The position numbers and the translations under genes are program-made. A stretch of DNA of 64,000 nucleotides from Streptococcus iniae (GTDB lineage: Bacteria > Bacillota > Bacilli > Lactobacillales > Streptococcaceae), in contig NZ_CP132230.1 of assembly GCF_030732225.1 (NCBI RefSeq), positions 834,001 through 898,000 of the forward strand. Direction: 5' to 3'. The notes beneath the pieces were generated by a model, which worked only from the letters and a program-made list of their open reading frames with translations, had not been told where the DNA came from and did no database searches. Of this stretch, positions 46,051-54,702 are shown piece by piece. Numbering within the stretch: position 1 is the first letter of the stretch; each line of letters opens with the position of its first letter.

Positions 46051-46079
46051 TTGACAGAAAGAATTAAATAGGCTATAAT
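46051..46079 (+). promoter_or_regulatory. pyrFE promoter
   Basis: A consensus sigma-A promoter: TTGACA (46051-46056), 17-bp spacer, TATAAT (46074-46079). Confidence 0.92.
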
Positions 46080-46085
46080 AAGGCA

Positions 46086-46198
46086 AATACATACCTTTAA
46101 TAGAGTCCAGAGAGGCTTAAAAGGTTCACGAAATAAAAGAGTGCTACCTGCACTCGTATTTTCTGTAACCTTGCTTTTTTGGAGAGCAAGGTTTTTTG
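46086..46198 (+). promoter_or_regulatory. PyrR-dependent attenuator of pyrFE
   Basis: The PyrR-binding RNA motif AGTCCAGAGAGGCTTAAAAG lies at 46104-46123. A terminator hairpin (AACCTTGCT with AGCAAGGTT, 46167-46192) and T6 follow. With uridine nucleotides bound, PyrR stabilises the upstream RNA and termination occurs before pyrF. Confidence 0.9.
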
Positions 46199-46235
46199 TC
46201 TGTCTATTTGCCTATCTTAGAGAGGAAGTCTATCT

Positions 46236-46967
46236 ATGCTTGAAAAACGTCCCATCATCGCTCTTGATTTTGCTTCTTTTGAGGAAGTAAAATCCTTCTT
46301 AGCTCTCTTTCCTTGTCAAGAAAAACTCTATGTTAAAATTGGCATGGAACTTTTTTACGCAGTCGGGCCTGAAATCATCACTTATGTTAAATCACTAGGG
46401 CATGATATTTTTCTAGACCTTAAGTTACATGATATCCCAAATACTGTAGAATCAACGATGAGAGTACTTGCTCAAATGGGGATTAAGATGACAACCGTTC
46501 ATGCCGCGGGTGGCCTTACCATGCTAGAAGCTGCTCGCAGAGGTCTTGGTAATGGTCCTCTTTTGATTGCGGTAACCCAATTAACCTCTACCAGTCAACA
46601 GCAAATGCAAGAGGATCAAACAATCCAGTCGACTCTATTAGAGTCGGTCTTACACTATGCTAAAAAAGCTGCTCAAGCGGATTTAGATGGAGTTGTCTGT
46701 TCGGCTTATGAGGTTGAAGCTATTAAGCAGACACTTGCGCATGATTTTTCTTGTGTAACACCAGGAATCAGACCTAGTGGTTCTGAAGTTGGCGACCAAC
46801 AGCGCGTGATGACGCCAAGTCGAGCAAGATTGATAGGGAGTGACTACATTGTTGTAGGACGCCCAATTACTCAAGCACAAGATCCTGTGGCTTCCTATCA
46901 AGCTATCAAAGAGGAGTGGAATGCTTCAATCAATACAAATACCATACATAAAGGAGAACTAAAATGA
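46236..46967 (+). CDS. pyrF: Orotidine-5'-phosphate decarboxylase
   Basis: A 243-residue OMP decarboxylase, the last step to UMP. The N-terminal [12 protein letters not shown] and the catalytic [15 protein letters not shown] (Asp-Lys-x-x-Asp) are present, and [20 protein letters not shown] binds phosphate. AGAGAGGA precedes the ATG. It overlaps pyrE by 4 bases and is controlled by the PyrR attenuator upstream. Confidence 0.97.
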   Translation: MLEKRPIIALDFASFEEVKSFLALFPCQEKLYVKIGMELFYAVGPEIITYVKSLGHDIFLDLKLHDIPNTVESTMRVLAQMGIKMTTVHAAGGLTMLEAARRGLGNGPLLIAVTQLTSTSQQQMQEDQTIQSTLLESVLHYAKKAAQADLDGVVCSAYEVEAIKQTLAHDFSCVTPGIRPSGSEVGDQQRVMTPSRARLIGSDYIVVGRPITQAQDPVASYQAIKEEWNASINTNTIHKGELK

Positions 46968-47590
46968 CCATAGCGAAACAAATTGCTGCCGCATTACTTG
47001 ACTGTCGGGCTGTTTACTTAAGACCGGAAAAGCCATTTACATGGGCTTCAGGGATTAAATCTCCCATCTACACAGATAATCGTGTGACACTAGCCTACCC
47101 TGAAATTCGTAGTTTAATAGCAGATGCTTTTGTCAGAAAAATAAGAGAAGTTTACCCAGATGTAGAAGTCATTGCTGGAACAGCAACGGCGGGAATTCCA
47201 CACGGAGCAATTATTGCAGACAAAATGCAGTTACCATTTGCTTATATTCGTAGCAAACCCAAAGATCACGGAGCAGGCAATCAGATGGAAGGGCGTGTTC
47301 AACAAGGGCAAAAAATAGTCATCATTGAAGATTTGATTTCAACGGGCGGTTCAGTCCTTGATGCAGCAGCTGCCGCACGTCGAGAGGGAGCTGATGTGCT
47401 TGGGGTCTTAGCTATCTTTACCTATCAATTACCAAAAGCAGATGCCAATTTTGCTCAAGCAGGTCTTGCCCTTGATACTTTGTCCAACTATACTGAATTG
47501 ATTAAAGTTGCAATAGAAAAAGGCTATATTAATAGTGATAGCTTAAATCTGCTGTCAAAATTTAAAGAAAATCCAGAAGATTGGCTTTAA
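46964..47590 (+). CDS. pyrE: Orotate phosphoribosyltransferase
   Basis: A 208-residue type I phosphoribosyltransferase that joins orotate and PRPP. The PRPP loop is [19 protein letters not shown], and the flexible catalytic loop is [15 protein letters not shown]. The start overlaps the pyrF stop (ATGA), so the pair is translationally coupled, and a terminator follows. Confidence 0.97.
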   Translation: MTIAKQIAAALLDCRAVYLRPEKPFTWASGIKSPIYTDNRVTLAYPEIRSLIADAFVRKIREVYPDVEVIAGTATAGIPHGAIIADKMQLPFAYIRSKPKDHGAGNQMEGRVQQGQKIVIIEDLISTGGSVLDAAAAARREGADVLGVLAIFTYQLPKADANFAQAGLALDTLSNYTELIKVAIEKGYINSDSLNLLSKFKENPEDWL

Positions 47591-47601
47591 TAATCATGTA
47601 A

Positions 47602-47625
47602 AAGCAGGAGAAATCCTGTTTTTTT
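47602..47625 (+). terminator. pyrFE terminator
   Basis: CAGGA pairs with TCCTG (extended by flanking weak pairs) around GAAA, followed by T7. Confidence 0.8.
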
Positions 47626-47677
47626 GCCTATAACGTGTTATAATCTAACTATTATTTATGAGAAAGTGGTGTACTAT

Positions 47678-48421
47678 ATGGGATTTAAAAACTTATTAAT
47701 GAGTCACAATAAAGTCTATAAAGAGACAGCATCTTATTATCATATGAAGAATCCTCAAATGAACGAACGGTATTATGATAATTATATGGACTATAAAATC
47801 ATGCCATCACTTCACGTTTTTAAGGAAGATATGGCCTATCTCAGCCAAGAGCAAAAAGACTATCCGGATGACTATGCCATGGTATTTTTCCCTGAACAAA
47901 TGCCCATTCCAACTGACTTACAAGAGTATTTAGAAAAAGAAGGTTTTGAGTTCTCAAAGCATATTATTTTTACCAATGATTTAGCCAATCTTAATCTGAA
48001 AAAGGCAGACTTGGAGACTATTAGAATAGAGGAGTTGAGTTCTGAAACTTTAACAGATTATCTACAGTTGAAATACCAGCAAAATCTTGAGTTTGGTCAG
48101 GATTATGCAGAACAAATGCTCGCCTTTAATAAGGAAAATCTTCCTGAAAAAGGTTCAAAGATTTACATTGCTAGTGATGGGGATAAACTGATTGGCGATG
48201 TGACCGCATGGGATTACGGTGATTATGTAGAGATTGATGATTTTTCTGTTCTTGAAGACTACCGTGGCAGAGGCATTGGTTCAGCTCTGCAATCTTCTGC
48301 TAGCCAAGGTTATCAGAAGGTGATTCTTATTTCAGAAGAAGAAAACAGAGCAATGTATGAACATCAGGGGTATGAAGAGGTCTCTTATTATTGGACAGTT
48401 CTCAAAAGTTCACGTCCTTAA
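47678..48421 (+). CDS. GNAT family N-acetyltransferase
   Basis: A 247-residue protein with an N-terminal region of unknown role (~1-115) and a C-terminal GNAT fold. The acetyl-CoA loop is VLEDYRGRGIGSALQSSASQ, and the end NRAMYEHQGYEEVSYYW is typical. Substrate unknown. The extended -10 TGTTATAAT at 47636-47644 places transcription start near 47651, so ATG 47678 is used and the in-frame codon at 47624 is excluded. Confidence 0.85.
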   Translation: MGFKNLLMSHNKVYKETASYYHMKNPQMNERYYDNYMDYKIMPSLHVFKEDMAYLSQEQKDYPDDYAMVFFPEQMPIPTDLQEYLEKEGFEFSKHIIFTNDLANLNLKKADLETIRIEELSSETLTDYLQLKYQQNLEFGQDYAEQMLAFNKENLPEKGSKIYIASDGDKLIGDVTAWDYGDYVEIDDFSVLEDYRGRGIGSALQSSASQGYQKVILISEEENRAMYEHQGYEEVSYYWTVLKSSRP

Positions 48422-48495
48422 CTGTTCTTAGAGTCTTTAAATAGTTATTTTAGGCATTTTATGATTAAATAGACTTATCAAAGATTGGAGAGATG

Positions 48496-48879
48496 ATGTT
48501 TACAAAAGACGCTATTATTACTGCTCAAGAAGCATTTGGAGGGAAGAATTTTCCGCAACTTGTTAAAGCTTTTATTCAAATGGGGGTTGTGTCTAATAGG
48601 CTAAGCATTTTAGATGGTCAAGCCTCTTATCAAGCAAAAGATGGTCAAACCATAAGCTTGCCAACTGTGAAAGTGGAAGTTGTTGCAGATCAGATAGATA
48701 GACAAGCCTTTTTAAAAAATCTGAAAAGGCATCAAGCAGGAGACAGTGACTTTCTAGCATTTTGCAAGGATTGTGCTCAGGCTGGTGTTGCTAATTGGCA
48801 AGTTGATTTAGTCGGGAAAACTTGTTGTTATTTTAGTAAGGATGGTCGCCAAATTTACGAAGAGGCTATCCCAGTTTAG
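48496..48879 (+). CDS. DUF1398 (YbcV-like) family protein
   Basis: A 127-residue protein of the DUF1398 family: FTKDAIITAQEAFGGKNFPQLVKAFIQMGV, a GVANWQVDLVGKTCCYFSKDG region, and the C-terminal YEEAIPV. Family function is unknown. Two in-frame ATGs occur (48493 and 48496); the second has the better distance from GGAG. It precedes the PEBP and amidase genes at short spacing, probably as an operon. Confidence 0.85.
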   Translation: MFTKDAIITAQEAFGGKNFPQLVKAFIQMGVVSNRLSILDGQASYQAKDGQTISLPTVKVEVVADQIDRQAFLKNLKRHQAGDSDFLAFCKDCAQAGVANWQVDLVGKTCCYFSKDGRQIYEEAIPV

Positions 48880-48888
48880 GAGGTAGAA

Positions 48889-49389
48889 ATGAAATTAGAA
48901 GTTGCATTTGAAGGGAATATCATTCCAGATAATTATGCTAAAGCTGCTAAAGAAACGATTGAAGGTATGGCTATTCAGTCTTTTCCTTTTGCCATTATGG
49001 ATATACCAGAGGGAACAAAAAGTTTAGCTTGGACATTTTTAGATTATGATGCGGTACCTGTTTGTGGGTTCCCTTATATCCATTGGTTAGTAGCTAACGC
49101 TTCTCCAGAAGATTTAGCCATTGAAGCAAACTATTCCATGCTGAATAAAAATCACTTAGAAGGCAAAAATTCCTTAACCAGCAAGTTTTTACCTGAGTCT
49201 GTTAAAGTCATTGACCAGCAATATATCGGGCCAAAACCACCGGATAAGGATCATGACTATTTATTGACTGTTTACGCACTTGATGATCATTTAGACTTGA
49301 AAAACGGCTTTTATTATAATGAGCTCTTAGCACAGTTAGAAGTGCATTATTTAGACCATGCTCAAATCAAATTAGTAGGGAAACACTAA
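48889..49389 (+). CDS. YbhB/YbcL family (PEBP-like) protein
   Basis: A 166-residue protein of the phosphatidylethanolamine-binding/Raf-kinase-inhibitor-like family. The ligand-site pattern is present: SLAWTFLDYDAVPVCGFPYIHWLVANAS, then GPKPPDKDHDYLLTVYALD (D-x-x-H-x-Y-x-x-x-V-Y-A-L). Bacterial members have no settled role. AGGAGG precedes the ATG. It lies between DUF1398 and the amidase. Confidence 0.9.
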   Translation: MKLEVAFEGNIIPDNYAKAAKETIEGMAIQSFPFAIMDIPEGTKSLAWTFLDYDAVPVCGFPYIHWLVANASPEDLAIEANYSMLNKNHLEGKNSLTSKFLPESVKVIDQQYIGPKPPDKDHDYLLTVYALDDHLDLKNGFYYNELLAQLEVHYLDHAQIKLVGKH

Positions 49390-49391
49390 CA

Positions 49392-50846
49392 TTGAATAGT
49401 TTTAAAGATGCCAGTGCGCTTGCACTGGCTATTCGTCAAAAAGAAGTATCAGCAGCAGAGATTGTTGAAGATACTATTTTACGGGCTAAAAAAAGTAATA
49501 AAGCCTTAAATGCGATTACTGCAGACCGATATGAAGAGGCTCTAACTGAAGCAAAAAAGGGTGATTTCAAGCAAGGTATCTTTGCGGGAGTTCCAATATT
49601 TCTAAAAGATTTAGGCCAAGATATGGAAGGGCTACCTACCAGTTCAGGCTCTCGTTTATTTCAGCATTATTTTCCTAAGCAAACGGATTATTATGTAGAA
49701 AGACTGCAAGAGCTAGGCTTTATCATTTTAGGAAAAACAAACACGCCTGAATTTGGCTTTAAAAATATTAGCGATAGCAAAGCTAATGGACCGGTCAACT
49801 TACCAATGGCAAACAGTCGCAACGCAGGCGGTTCTTCTGGAGGAGCGGCAGCTCTTCTTTCGGCAGGCATCACTACTCTAGGACCAGCTAGTGATGGCGG
49901 AGGATCTATTAGGATTCCAGCGTCTTTTAATGGTTTAATTGGTCTGAAACCCAGTCGAGGTAGAATTCCTGTTGGTCCTTCCTCTTACCGTGGTTGGCAA
50001 GGGGCATCTGTTCATTTTGCCTTGACTAAATCTGTTCAAGATACTAGAGCATTGCTTTATCACATGCAAACCTATCAGGTGGAAAGTCCATTTCCTCTTG
50101 CAAAACTATCAAAAGACCAGCTTTATTCCAAAGAACTAAAGCCTTTAAAAGTGGCCTGTCTCTTGCAGACGCCAGATGGTAAACCATTACCTCAAGAAGC
50201 CTATGATGCGGTTTTAAAAGCTAGCCAGTTTTTAGAAGCATCGGGTCATCATGTTTTTAGTTTGCAAAAACTTCCTCTTGAGATGCATGATGTCATGTCT
50301 TCTTATTATTTTATGAATGCTGCTGAGACAGCTGCCATGTTTCAACATATTGAAAGTGGCCTCAATAGAGCAATCACTAAAAATGATATGGAAACCATGA
50401 CTTGGGCTATTTATCAAAATGGTCTTAACCTCAAGGCTAAGGATTACGCATTGCATTTGCAAAAATGGGATGCCTTTAGTGTGACAATGGCTCACTTACA
50501 TGAGGAATATGATCTTTTGCTAACAGCAACAACTACTCAAGTAGCACCAAAACATGGTCAACTCGATCCAGATGCTCATTTGATGGCGAAACTATCACTT
50601 GCTGAAGAAGCATCAAAAGAAGAGCAAACTGCTCTGATTTATGACATGTTTGACAAAGGTTTAGCAGTCAATCCATATACCCCCTTGGCTAATTTAACAG
50701 GTCAGCCAGCCATAAGCCTTCCAACACATGTGACAAAAGAAGGTCTCCCACTTGGGATTCAATTACTTGTTGCCAAAGGTAGAGAAGACTTGCTTTTAGC
50801 AGTAGCTGAGCAGTTTGAAAGTGCTCAACAATTTAAGACTTTTTAA
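49392..50846 (+). CDS. Amidase-signature hydrolase
   Basis: A 484-residue amidase of the GatA superfamily. The Ser-cisSer-Lys triad is visible: the lysine in PIFLKDLGQDMEG, then NAGGSSGGAAALLSAG with the first serine and GPASDGGGSIRIPASFNG with the nucleophile region. Substrate unknown; it is not GatA itself, since no gatB or gatC is adjacent. The start is TTG (49392) with weak ribosome binding, 2 bases after the PEBP stop, suggesting translational coupling. A terminator follows. Confidence 0.88.
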   Translation: MNSFKDASALALAIRQKEVSAAEIVEDTILRAKKSNKALNAITADRYEEALTEAKKGDFKQGIFAGVPIFLKDLGQDMEGLPTSSGSRLFQHYFPKQTDYYVERLQELGFIILGKTNTPEFGFKNISDSKANGPVNLPMANSRNAGGSSGGAAALLSAGITTLGPASDGGGSIRIPASFNGLIGLKPSRGRIPVGPSSYRGWQGASVHFALTKSVQDTRALLYHMQTYQVESPFPLAKLSKDQLYSKELKPLKVACLLQTPDGKPLPQEAYDAVLKASQFLEASGHHVFSLQKLPLEMHDVMSSYYFMNAAETAAMFQHIESGLNRAITKNDMETMTWAIYQNGLNLKAKDYALHLQKWDAFSVTMAHLHEEYDLLLTATTTQVAPKHGQLDPDAHLMAKLSLAEEASKEEQTALIYDMFDKGLAVNPYTPLANLTGQPAISLPTHVTKEGLPLGIQLLVAKGREDLLLAVAEQFESAQQFKTF

Positions 50847-50860
50847 ATGTTATAAAACAG

Positions 50861-50891
50861 GAAATCTATTATAGTATAGGTTTCTTTTTTT
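50861..50891 (+). terminator. Amidase operon terminator
   Basis: GAAATCTAT pairs with ATAGGTTTC around TATAGT, followed by T7. Confidence 0.88.
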
Positions 50892-50926
50892 GGTAAGCAT
50901 TCTCATAGGTGATTTTTAGAGTCTAG

Positions 50927-50935
50927 TGTTATACT
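50927..50935 (+). promoter_or_regulatory. Amino-acid ABC transporter promoter (extended -10)
   Basis: TGTTATACT with TATACT at 50930-50935, starting a ~155-base leader. Confidence 0.55.
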
Positions 50936-50946
50936 ATTTCTAGCTT

Positions 50947-51027
50947 CATTAGAGAGCTTTCTAATGCCTTGCTCATTTTTGAGCTTTTTTATTGGAGTTA
51001 TGTCGTAAGGTTACTTATTAAGTAACC
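50947..51027 (+). promoter_or_regulatory. Leader with two hairpins, T run and 19-bp palindrome
   Basis: Hairpin 1: CATTAGA/TCTAATG (50947-50966). Hairpin 2: GCTCA/TGAGC followed by T6 (50971-50990), which looks like a terminator. GGTTACTTATTAAGTAACC (51009-51027) is a perfect palindrome with 8-bp arms. It is not a T-box (no T-box sequence). An attenuator or repressor site is possible. Confidence 0.55.
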
Positions 51028-51100
51028 CTTGATTTCAAACCTTCAGAGATGCTATTAGCTACTCTGATAAATATATTATATAAAGAAAAGGAATGTCACA

Positions 51101-51955
51101 ATGTTTAAAAAATTAACATTAGTTTTTACCTTATTTGCTAGTTTGCTCTTTTTAGCTGCTTGTTCCTCTAACAAAGATAACACGTCTAAAGCTCAATGGG
51201 ATGCTATCCAGAAAAAAGGCGAGATCAAAGTTGCAACATCTGGAACACTCTATCCTCAATCATTTCATGATAAAAAAAGCAATGATTTGACTGGATATGA
51301 TGTTGAAATCATCAAAGAAGTTGGAAAACGCCTTGGTTTGAAGATTTCCTTCACAGAAATGGGTGTTGATGGCATGTTAACAGCTCTTAACAGTGGTCAG
51401 ATTGATATGGCTGGTTATTCTATTGAAAAAGATAGTAAAAATGCCAAAAAATTCCTCTACACAGATTCTCACAAGTATTCATTTGGCTCAATGATTGTTC
51501 GTCAATCTGATGATTCAGGAATTAAGAGTTTGAATGACTTGAAAGGTAAAAAAGCTGCTGGTGCTTCAACGACATCATATATGAAAGTTGCGAAAAAATA
51601 CGGAGCAGAATTAGTTATTTATGACAATGTGACAAATGACGTTTACCTTCAAGACGTTGCAAATGGTCGTACAGATGTTATCTTAAACGATTTCTACCTA
51701 CAATCAATGGCATCAAAAGCTTTACCAGAAATTCCGGTTAAGGTCTTAAAAGATGTTTATTACAACCCTTCTGAATCAAACTTTGCCATTAAATTAGGCA
51801 ATAGTGAGTTGCAAAAGAAAGTAAATGATACCATTAAAGAAATGAAAAAAGATGGCACTCTAACAAAACTTTCTGAACAATTCTTTGCAGGTCAAGATGT
51901 TTCTAAAGAGAAAAAATACAACTTCAAAAAGGTTGACGTTTCAGATATTGAATAA
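51101..51955 (+). CDS. Amino-acid ABC transporter substrate-binding lipoprotein
   Basis: A 284-residue family-3 extracellular solute-binding protein. The signal peptide MFKKLTLVFTLFASLLFLAAC ends at the lipobox LAAC (C21). Mature sequence includes IKVATSGTLYPQSFHD, LTGYDVEIIKEVGKRLG, GQIDMAGYSIEKD and a Ser/Asp-rich ligand cleft. It binds a polar amino acid or cystine-like ligand; specificity is not readable. The permease follows 19 bases later. AAAGGAA precedes the ATG, and a long structured leader lies upstream. Confidence 0.92.
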   Translation: MFKKLTLVFTLFASLLFLAACSSNKDNTSKAQWDAIQKKGEIKVATSGTLYPQSFHDKKSNDLTGYDVEIIKEVGKRLGLKISFTEMGVDGMLTALNSGQIDMAGYSIEKDSKNAKKFLYTDSHKYSFGSMIVRQSDDSGIKSLNDLKGKKAAGASTTSYMKVAKKYGAELVIYDNVTNDVYLQDVANGRTDVILNDFYLQSMASKALPEIPVKVLKDVYYNPSESNFAIKLGNSELQKKVNDTIKEMKKDGTLTKLSEQFFAGQDVSKEKKYNFKKVDVSDIE

Positions 51956-51974
51956 TCACGGAGGAAAATAGCAG

Positions 51975-52634
51975 ATGGCATTCATTGATTTTAGTCTGAT
52001 TCAAAGAAGCTTTATCTATGTGATTTCAGGCTTGCCTTATACACTTGGTATTGCCACACTAAGTTTTACGACGGGGCTATTTTTGGGAATCATACTTGCT
52101 ATTTTGGGACGTTCTCAATCTAAAATCATTAGGTCTTTGGTTAAATCTTATGTCTCTTTGATGCGTGGGATTCCCATGATTGTTGTCTTGTTTATGCTTT
52201 ATTTTGGCCTCCCTTACTATGGTATTCAGTTACCAGCACTCTTATGTGCTTATATTGGTTTTAGTTCGGTGAGTTCAGCTTACATCTCTGAAATTTTTCG
52301 TTCCTCTATTGAGGCAGTTGATGCTGGACAATGGGAAGCAGCAAAAGCATTGGGCCTTCCAAAGTCAAGTATCATCAAAAAAATTATTTTACCACAGGCT
52401 GTTCGTATTGCCATACCACCTCTTGGTAATGTAGTGGTTGATATGATTAAATCAACGTCGTTAGCTGCTATGATAACTGTTCCTGATATTTTCCAAAATG
52501 CCAAAATTGTTGGTGGTAGAGAATGGGATTATATGTCTATGTATGTTTTGGTGGCTTTGATTTATTGGACCTTATGTTTTGCTTTTGAGCATTTCCAAAG
52601 ACAACTTGAAAATAAATTACGCTTATCTGTTTAA
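51975..52634 (+). CDS. Amino-acid ABC transporter permease
   Basis: A 219-residue His/Glu/Gln/Arg/opine family permease with five membrane segments. The EAA loop is EAVDAGQWEAAKALGLPKSSIIKKIILPQA, where the ATPase docks. No ATPase gene follows; the next gene is ung. The transporter must use an ATPase encoded elsewhere. Confidence 0.93.
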   Translation: MAFIDFSLIQRSFIYVISGLPYTLGIATLSFTTGLFLGIILAILGRSQSKIIRSLVKSYVSLMRGIPMIVVLFMLYFGLPYYGIQLPALLCAYIGFSSVSSAYISEIFRSSIEAVDAGQWEAAKALGLPKSSIIKKIILPQAVRIAIPPLGNVVVDMIKSTSLAAMITVPDIFQNAKIVGGREWDYMSMYVLVALIYWTLCFAFEHFQRQLENKLRLSV

Positions 52635-52755
52635 TGTTGAAATGTTACCCTAGGAGATTTTTTTCCTAGGGTTTTTCGTTAGCATTTGTGGTAAAATAAG
52701 GGCAATAAGAATTAGGAATTAGCATTGCTTACGCGCAGCTAGAAAGGGTATTTTT

Positions 52756-53409
52756 ATGGAACATTCAACATGGTATTTTAAGTTAAAAGAGGCATTACCA
52801 GAGGGGTATTTTTCTAAAATCAAAGTCTTTTTAGATGATGTTTACGCCAAAGGGATTATCTATCCTCCTCGAGAAAAAGCTTTTAATGCTTTGACAGCGA
52901 CACCTTATGAAGACGTTAAGGTTTTGATATTAGGTCAAGATCCTTATCATGGCCCAAATCAAGCACAAGGCTTGTCTTTCTCGGTCCCAGAGAATGTCGT
53001 AGCTCCACCTTCTTTGCAAAATATTTTGAAAGAATTGACTGAGGATATAGGCCAGCGCCAAAAACATGATTTGACCTCTTGGACACAAGAAGGGGTAATG
53101 TTATTAAATGCTTGTTTAACTGTTCCAGAACACCAAGCCAATGCCCATGCAGGTCTTATTTGGGAGCCCTTTACTGATGCGATTATTAAGTTGCTCAATG
53201 ACAAAGAAGAGCCGATTGTCTTTATTTTATGGGGTGGCTTTGCCCGTAAGAAAAAGAAATTAATCACCAATTCAAAGCATTGTGTGATTGAGTCTGCACA
53301 TCCAAGTCCCTTATCTTCTTACAGGGGGTTCTTTGGCAGTAAACCATTTTCAAAAACAAATGCCTTTTTAGAAGCAAATGGGATTGAGCCAATTGATTGG
53401 TTAGCTTAA
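52756..53409 (+). CDS. ung: Uracil-DNA glycosylase
   Basis: A 217-residue family 1 UDG removing uracil from DNA. The water-activating loop is [20 protein letters not shown] (D62), and the minor-groove loop is [15 protein letters not shown] (H182). Length is normal. AGAAAGGG lies 11 bases before the ATG. It precedes the pyrC relic by 18 bases, the same order as ung-pyrC in S. pyogenes. Confidence 0.97.
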   Translation: MEHSTWYFKLKEALPEGYFSKIKVFLDDVYAKGIIYPPREKAFNALTATPYEDVKVLILGQDPYHGPNQAQGLSFSVPENVVAPPSLQNILKELTEDIGQRQKHDLTSWTQEGVMLLNACLTVPEHQANAHAGLIWEPFTDAIIKLLNDKEEPIVFILWGGFARKKKKLITNSKHCVIESAHPSPLSSYRGFFGSKPFSKTNAFLEANGIEPIDWLA

Positions 53410-53427
53410 GAATAGCAAAGGGGAAAC

Positions 53428-53898
53428 ATGCTATTAATAAAAAATGGACGTGTTATTGACCCTAAATCTGGTTTTTATGGTGTGCGAGACATTTATATTA
53501 GAGAGGGGAACATTATTGAGATTTCTGAAGACATTCAAGCTATTGGTGTTGAGGAAATTGATGCCAGAGGCTTAATGGTCTCTCCTAATTTGACTGCAAT
53601 TAGTATATCTGGTAAGGAAAAAATGTCAGCCTTGGATGCGGTCTTATCCTTTGGCTTATATCTGGTGGCAAAGGGGCATTTATCGCTGATGGACTTGCTG
53701 AAGAAAATGGCAATAGAAACAGCTTCAGCTGATTATTCTTCTGTCAGTTTTTTAGCTGAAGGTGGACCAGAAAATCTCATGATTTTTTCGGCTCAAGAAG
53801 CAAACCTTGCTGACCATGATTCGAAAATGAATAGTCAAATCTCTAAAGGATGTGTGAAATATACCATTATGAATGGAAAAATTGTCTATCATGCTTAA
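53428..53898 (+). pseudogene. pyrC: pyrC (dihydroorotase) relic with large internal deletion
   Basis: A 156-residue open frame. Residues 1-55 (LLIKNGRVIDPKSGFYGVRD, DARGLMVSPNLT) match the dihydroorotase N-terminus; residues ~65-156 (MSALDAVLSFGLYLVAKGHLS, LAEGGPENLMIF, GCVKYTIMNGKIVYHA) match its C-terminus. About 265 of ~420 residues are missing, including the HxH zinc ligands, carboxylated lysine and catalytic Asp, so it cannot be an active dihydroorotase. The frame is unbroken. It follows ung as pyrC does in S. pyogenes. An AAAGGGG site precedes the ATG. Confidence 0.85.
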
Positions 53899-53903
53899 AA
53901 AGA

Positions 53904-53931
53904 AGCCTCTTTCCTTTGAAAGAGGCTGTTT
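53904..53931. terminator. Bidirectional terminator between the pyrC relic and plsY
   Basis: AGCCTCTTTC pairs perfectly with GAAAGAGGCT around CTTT; T and A runs flank both sides. Confidence 0.9.
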
Positions 53932-53935
53932 TGAC

Positions 53936-54577
53936 TTATTTTTGCTGCTGGCTTAAATTCAAGCCCCAAGGAACAAGATTTTCCTTGCGATTGCGAATTC
54001 TGTCGATATTATCAATGTGACGATAGATAATGATGCTAGCAAGTAAGATAACTACAGTGATTAAGACGGGGTCATAGCTCTGCAATAAAAAAGAAAAAGC
54101 GGGAAAAGTTAATGAGGTCAGAACAGCTAATGCTGCAACTGTGATGCTTGACAAGGAAATCATGCTAAAAAGATAGAGAATGATAACAAAAGCAAAGACC
54201 AAAAACAGGAAGTAAAGTGGAGAATAGCCTAAGAGAACTCCAGCACTGGTTGCAACAGCTTTTCCTCCTTTAAATTTGGCAAAGGCTGGGTAGGTGTGCC
54301 CTATGACAGCAAAAAAACCAAAAATAATTGGTGAGATTCCTGTAACACCAAAGAAAATTGGTAAGAGAGTTGCCAAGGTTCCTTTTAAGATATCAATGGT
54401 TAATGTTGCTATTCCAGCTTTAAAGCCAAGGATTCTAAACGTGTTTGTTGTTCCTGTATTGCCAGAACCATGCTCTCGTAAATTAATAGCGTAAAAATGT
54501 TGTCCTATCCATAGTCCAGTAGGAATAGATCCTAAAAGGTAGGAGATGATTAATAATAGTGTTATTTTCATATTCAT
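53936..54577 (-). CDS. plsY: Acyl-phosphate glycerol-3-phosphate acyltransferase PlsY
   Basis: A 213-residue membrane enzyme that makes lysophosphatidate from acyl-phosphate. It has about five to seven hydrophobic segments. Conserved motifs are [32 protein letters not shown] (substrate loop) and [22 protein letters not shown]. It is divergent from parE, a common streptococcal arrangement, with a shared 125-base intergenic region. Confidence 0.96.
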   Translation of the reverse strand: MNMKITLLLIISYLLGSIPTGLWIGQHFYAINLREHGSGNTGTTNTFRILGFKAGIATLTIDILKGTLATLLPIFFGVTGISPIIFGFFAVIGHTYPAFAKFKGGKAVATSAGVLLGYSPLYFLFLVFAFVIILYLFSMISLSSITVAALAVLTSLTFPAFSFLLQSYDPVLITVVILLASIIIYRHIDNIDRIRNRKENLVPWGLNLSQQQK

Positions 54578-54702
54578 ATTATATCATATTCCCTTGTATT
54601 GAGAACCAATAGCAAATTTTTTTAATGAAAAGGAAAAATTATTTTGCAAATTCCGAGAAAAACTTGTAAGATAAAAAAGATGAAAAAATCTGGAGGTCAC
54701 TT

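Noticed and set aside
50947..50990. T-box riboswitch before the amino-acid transporter
   Set aside because: The leader is short and lacks the T-box antiterminator sequence.
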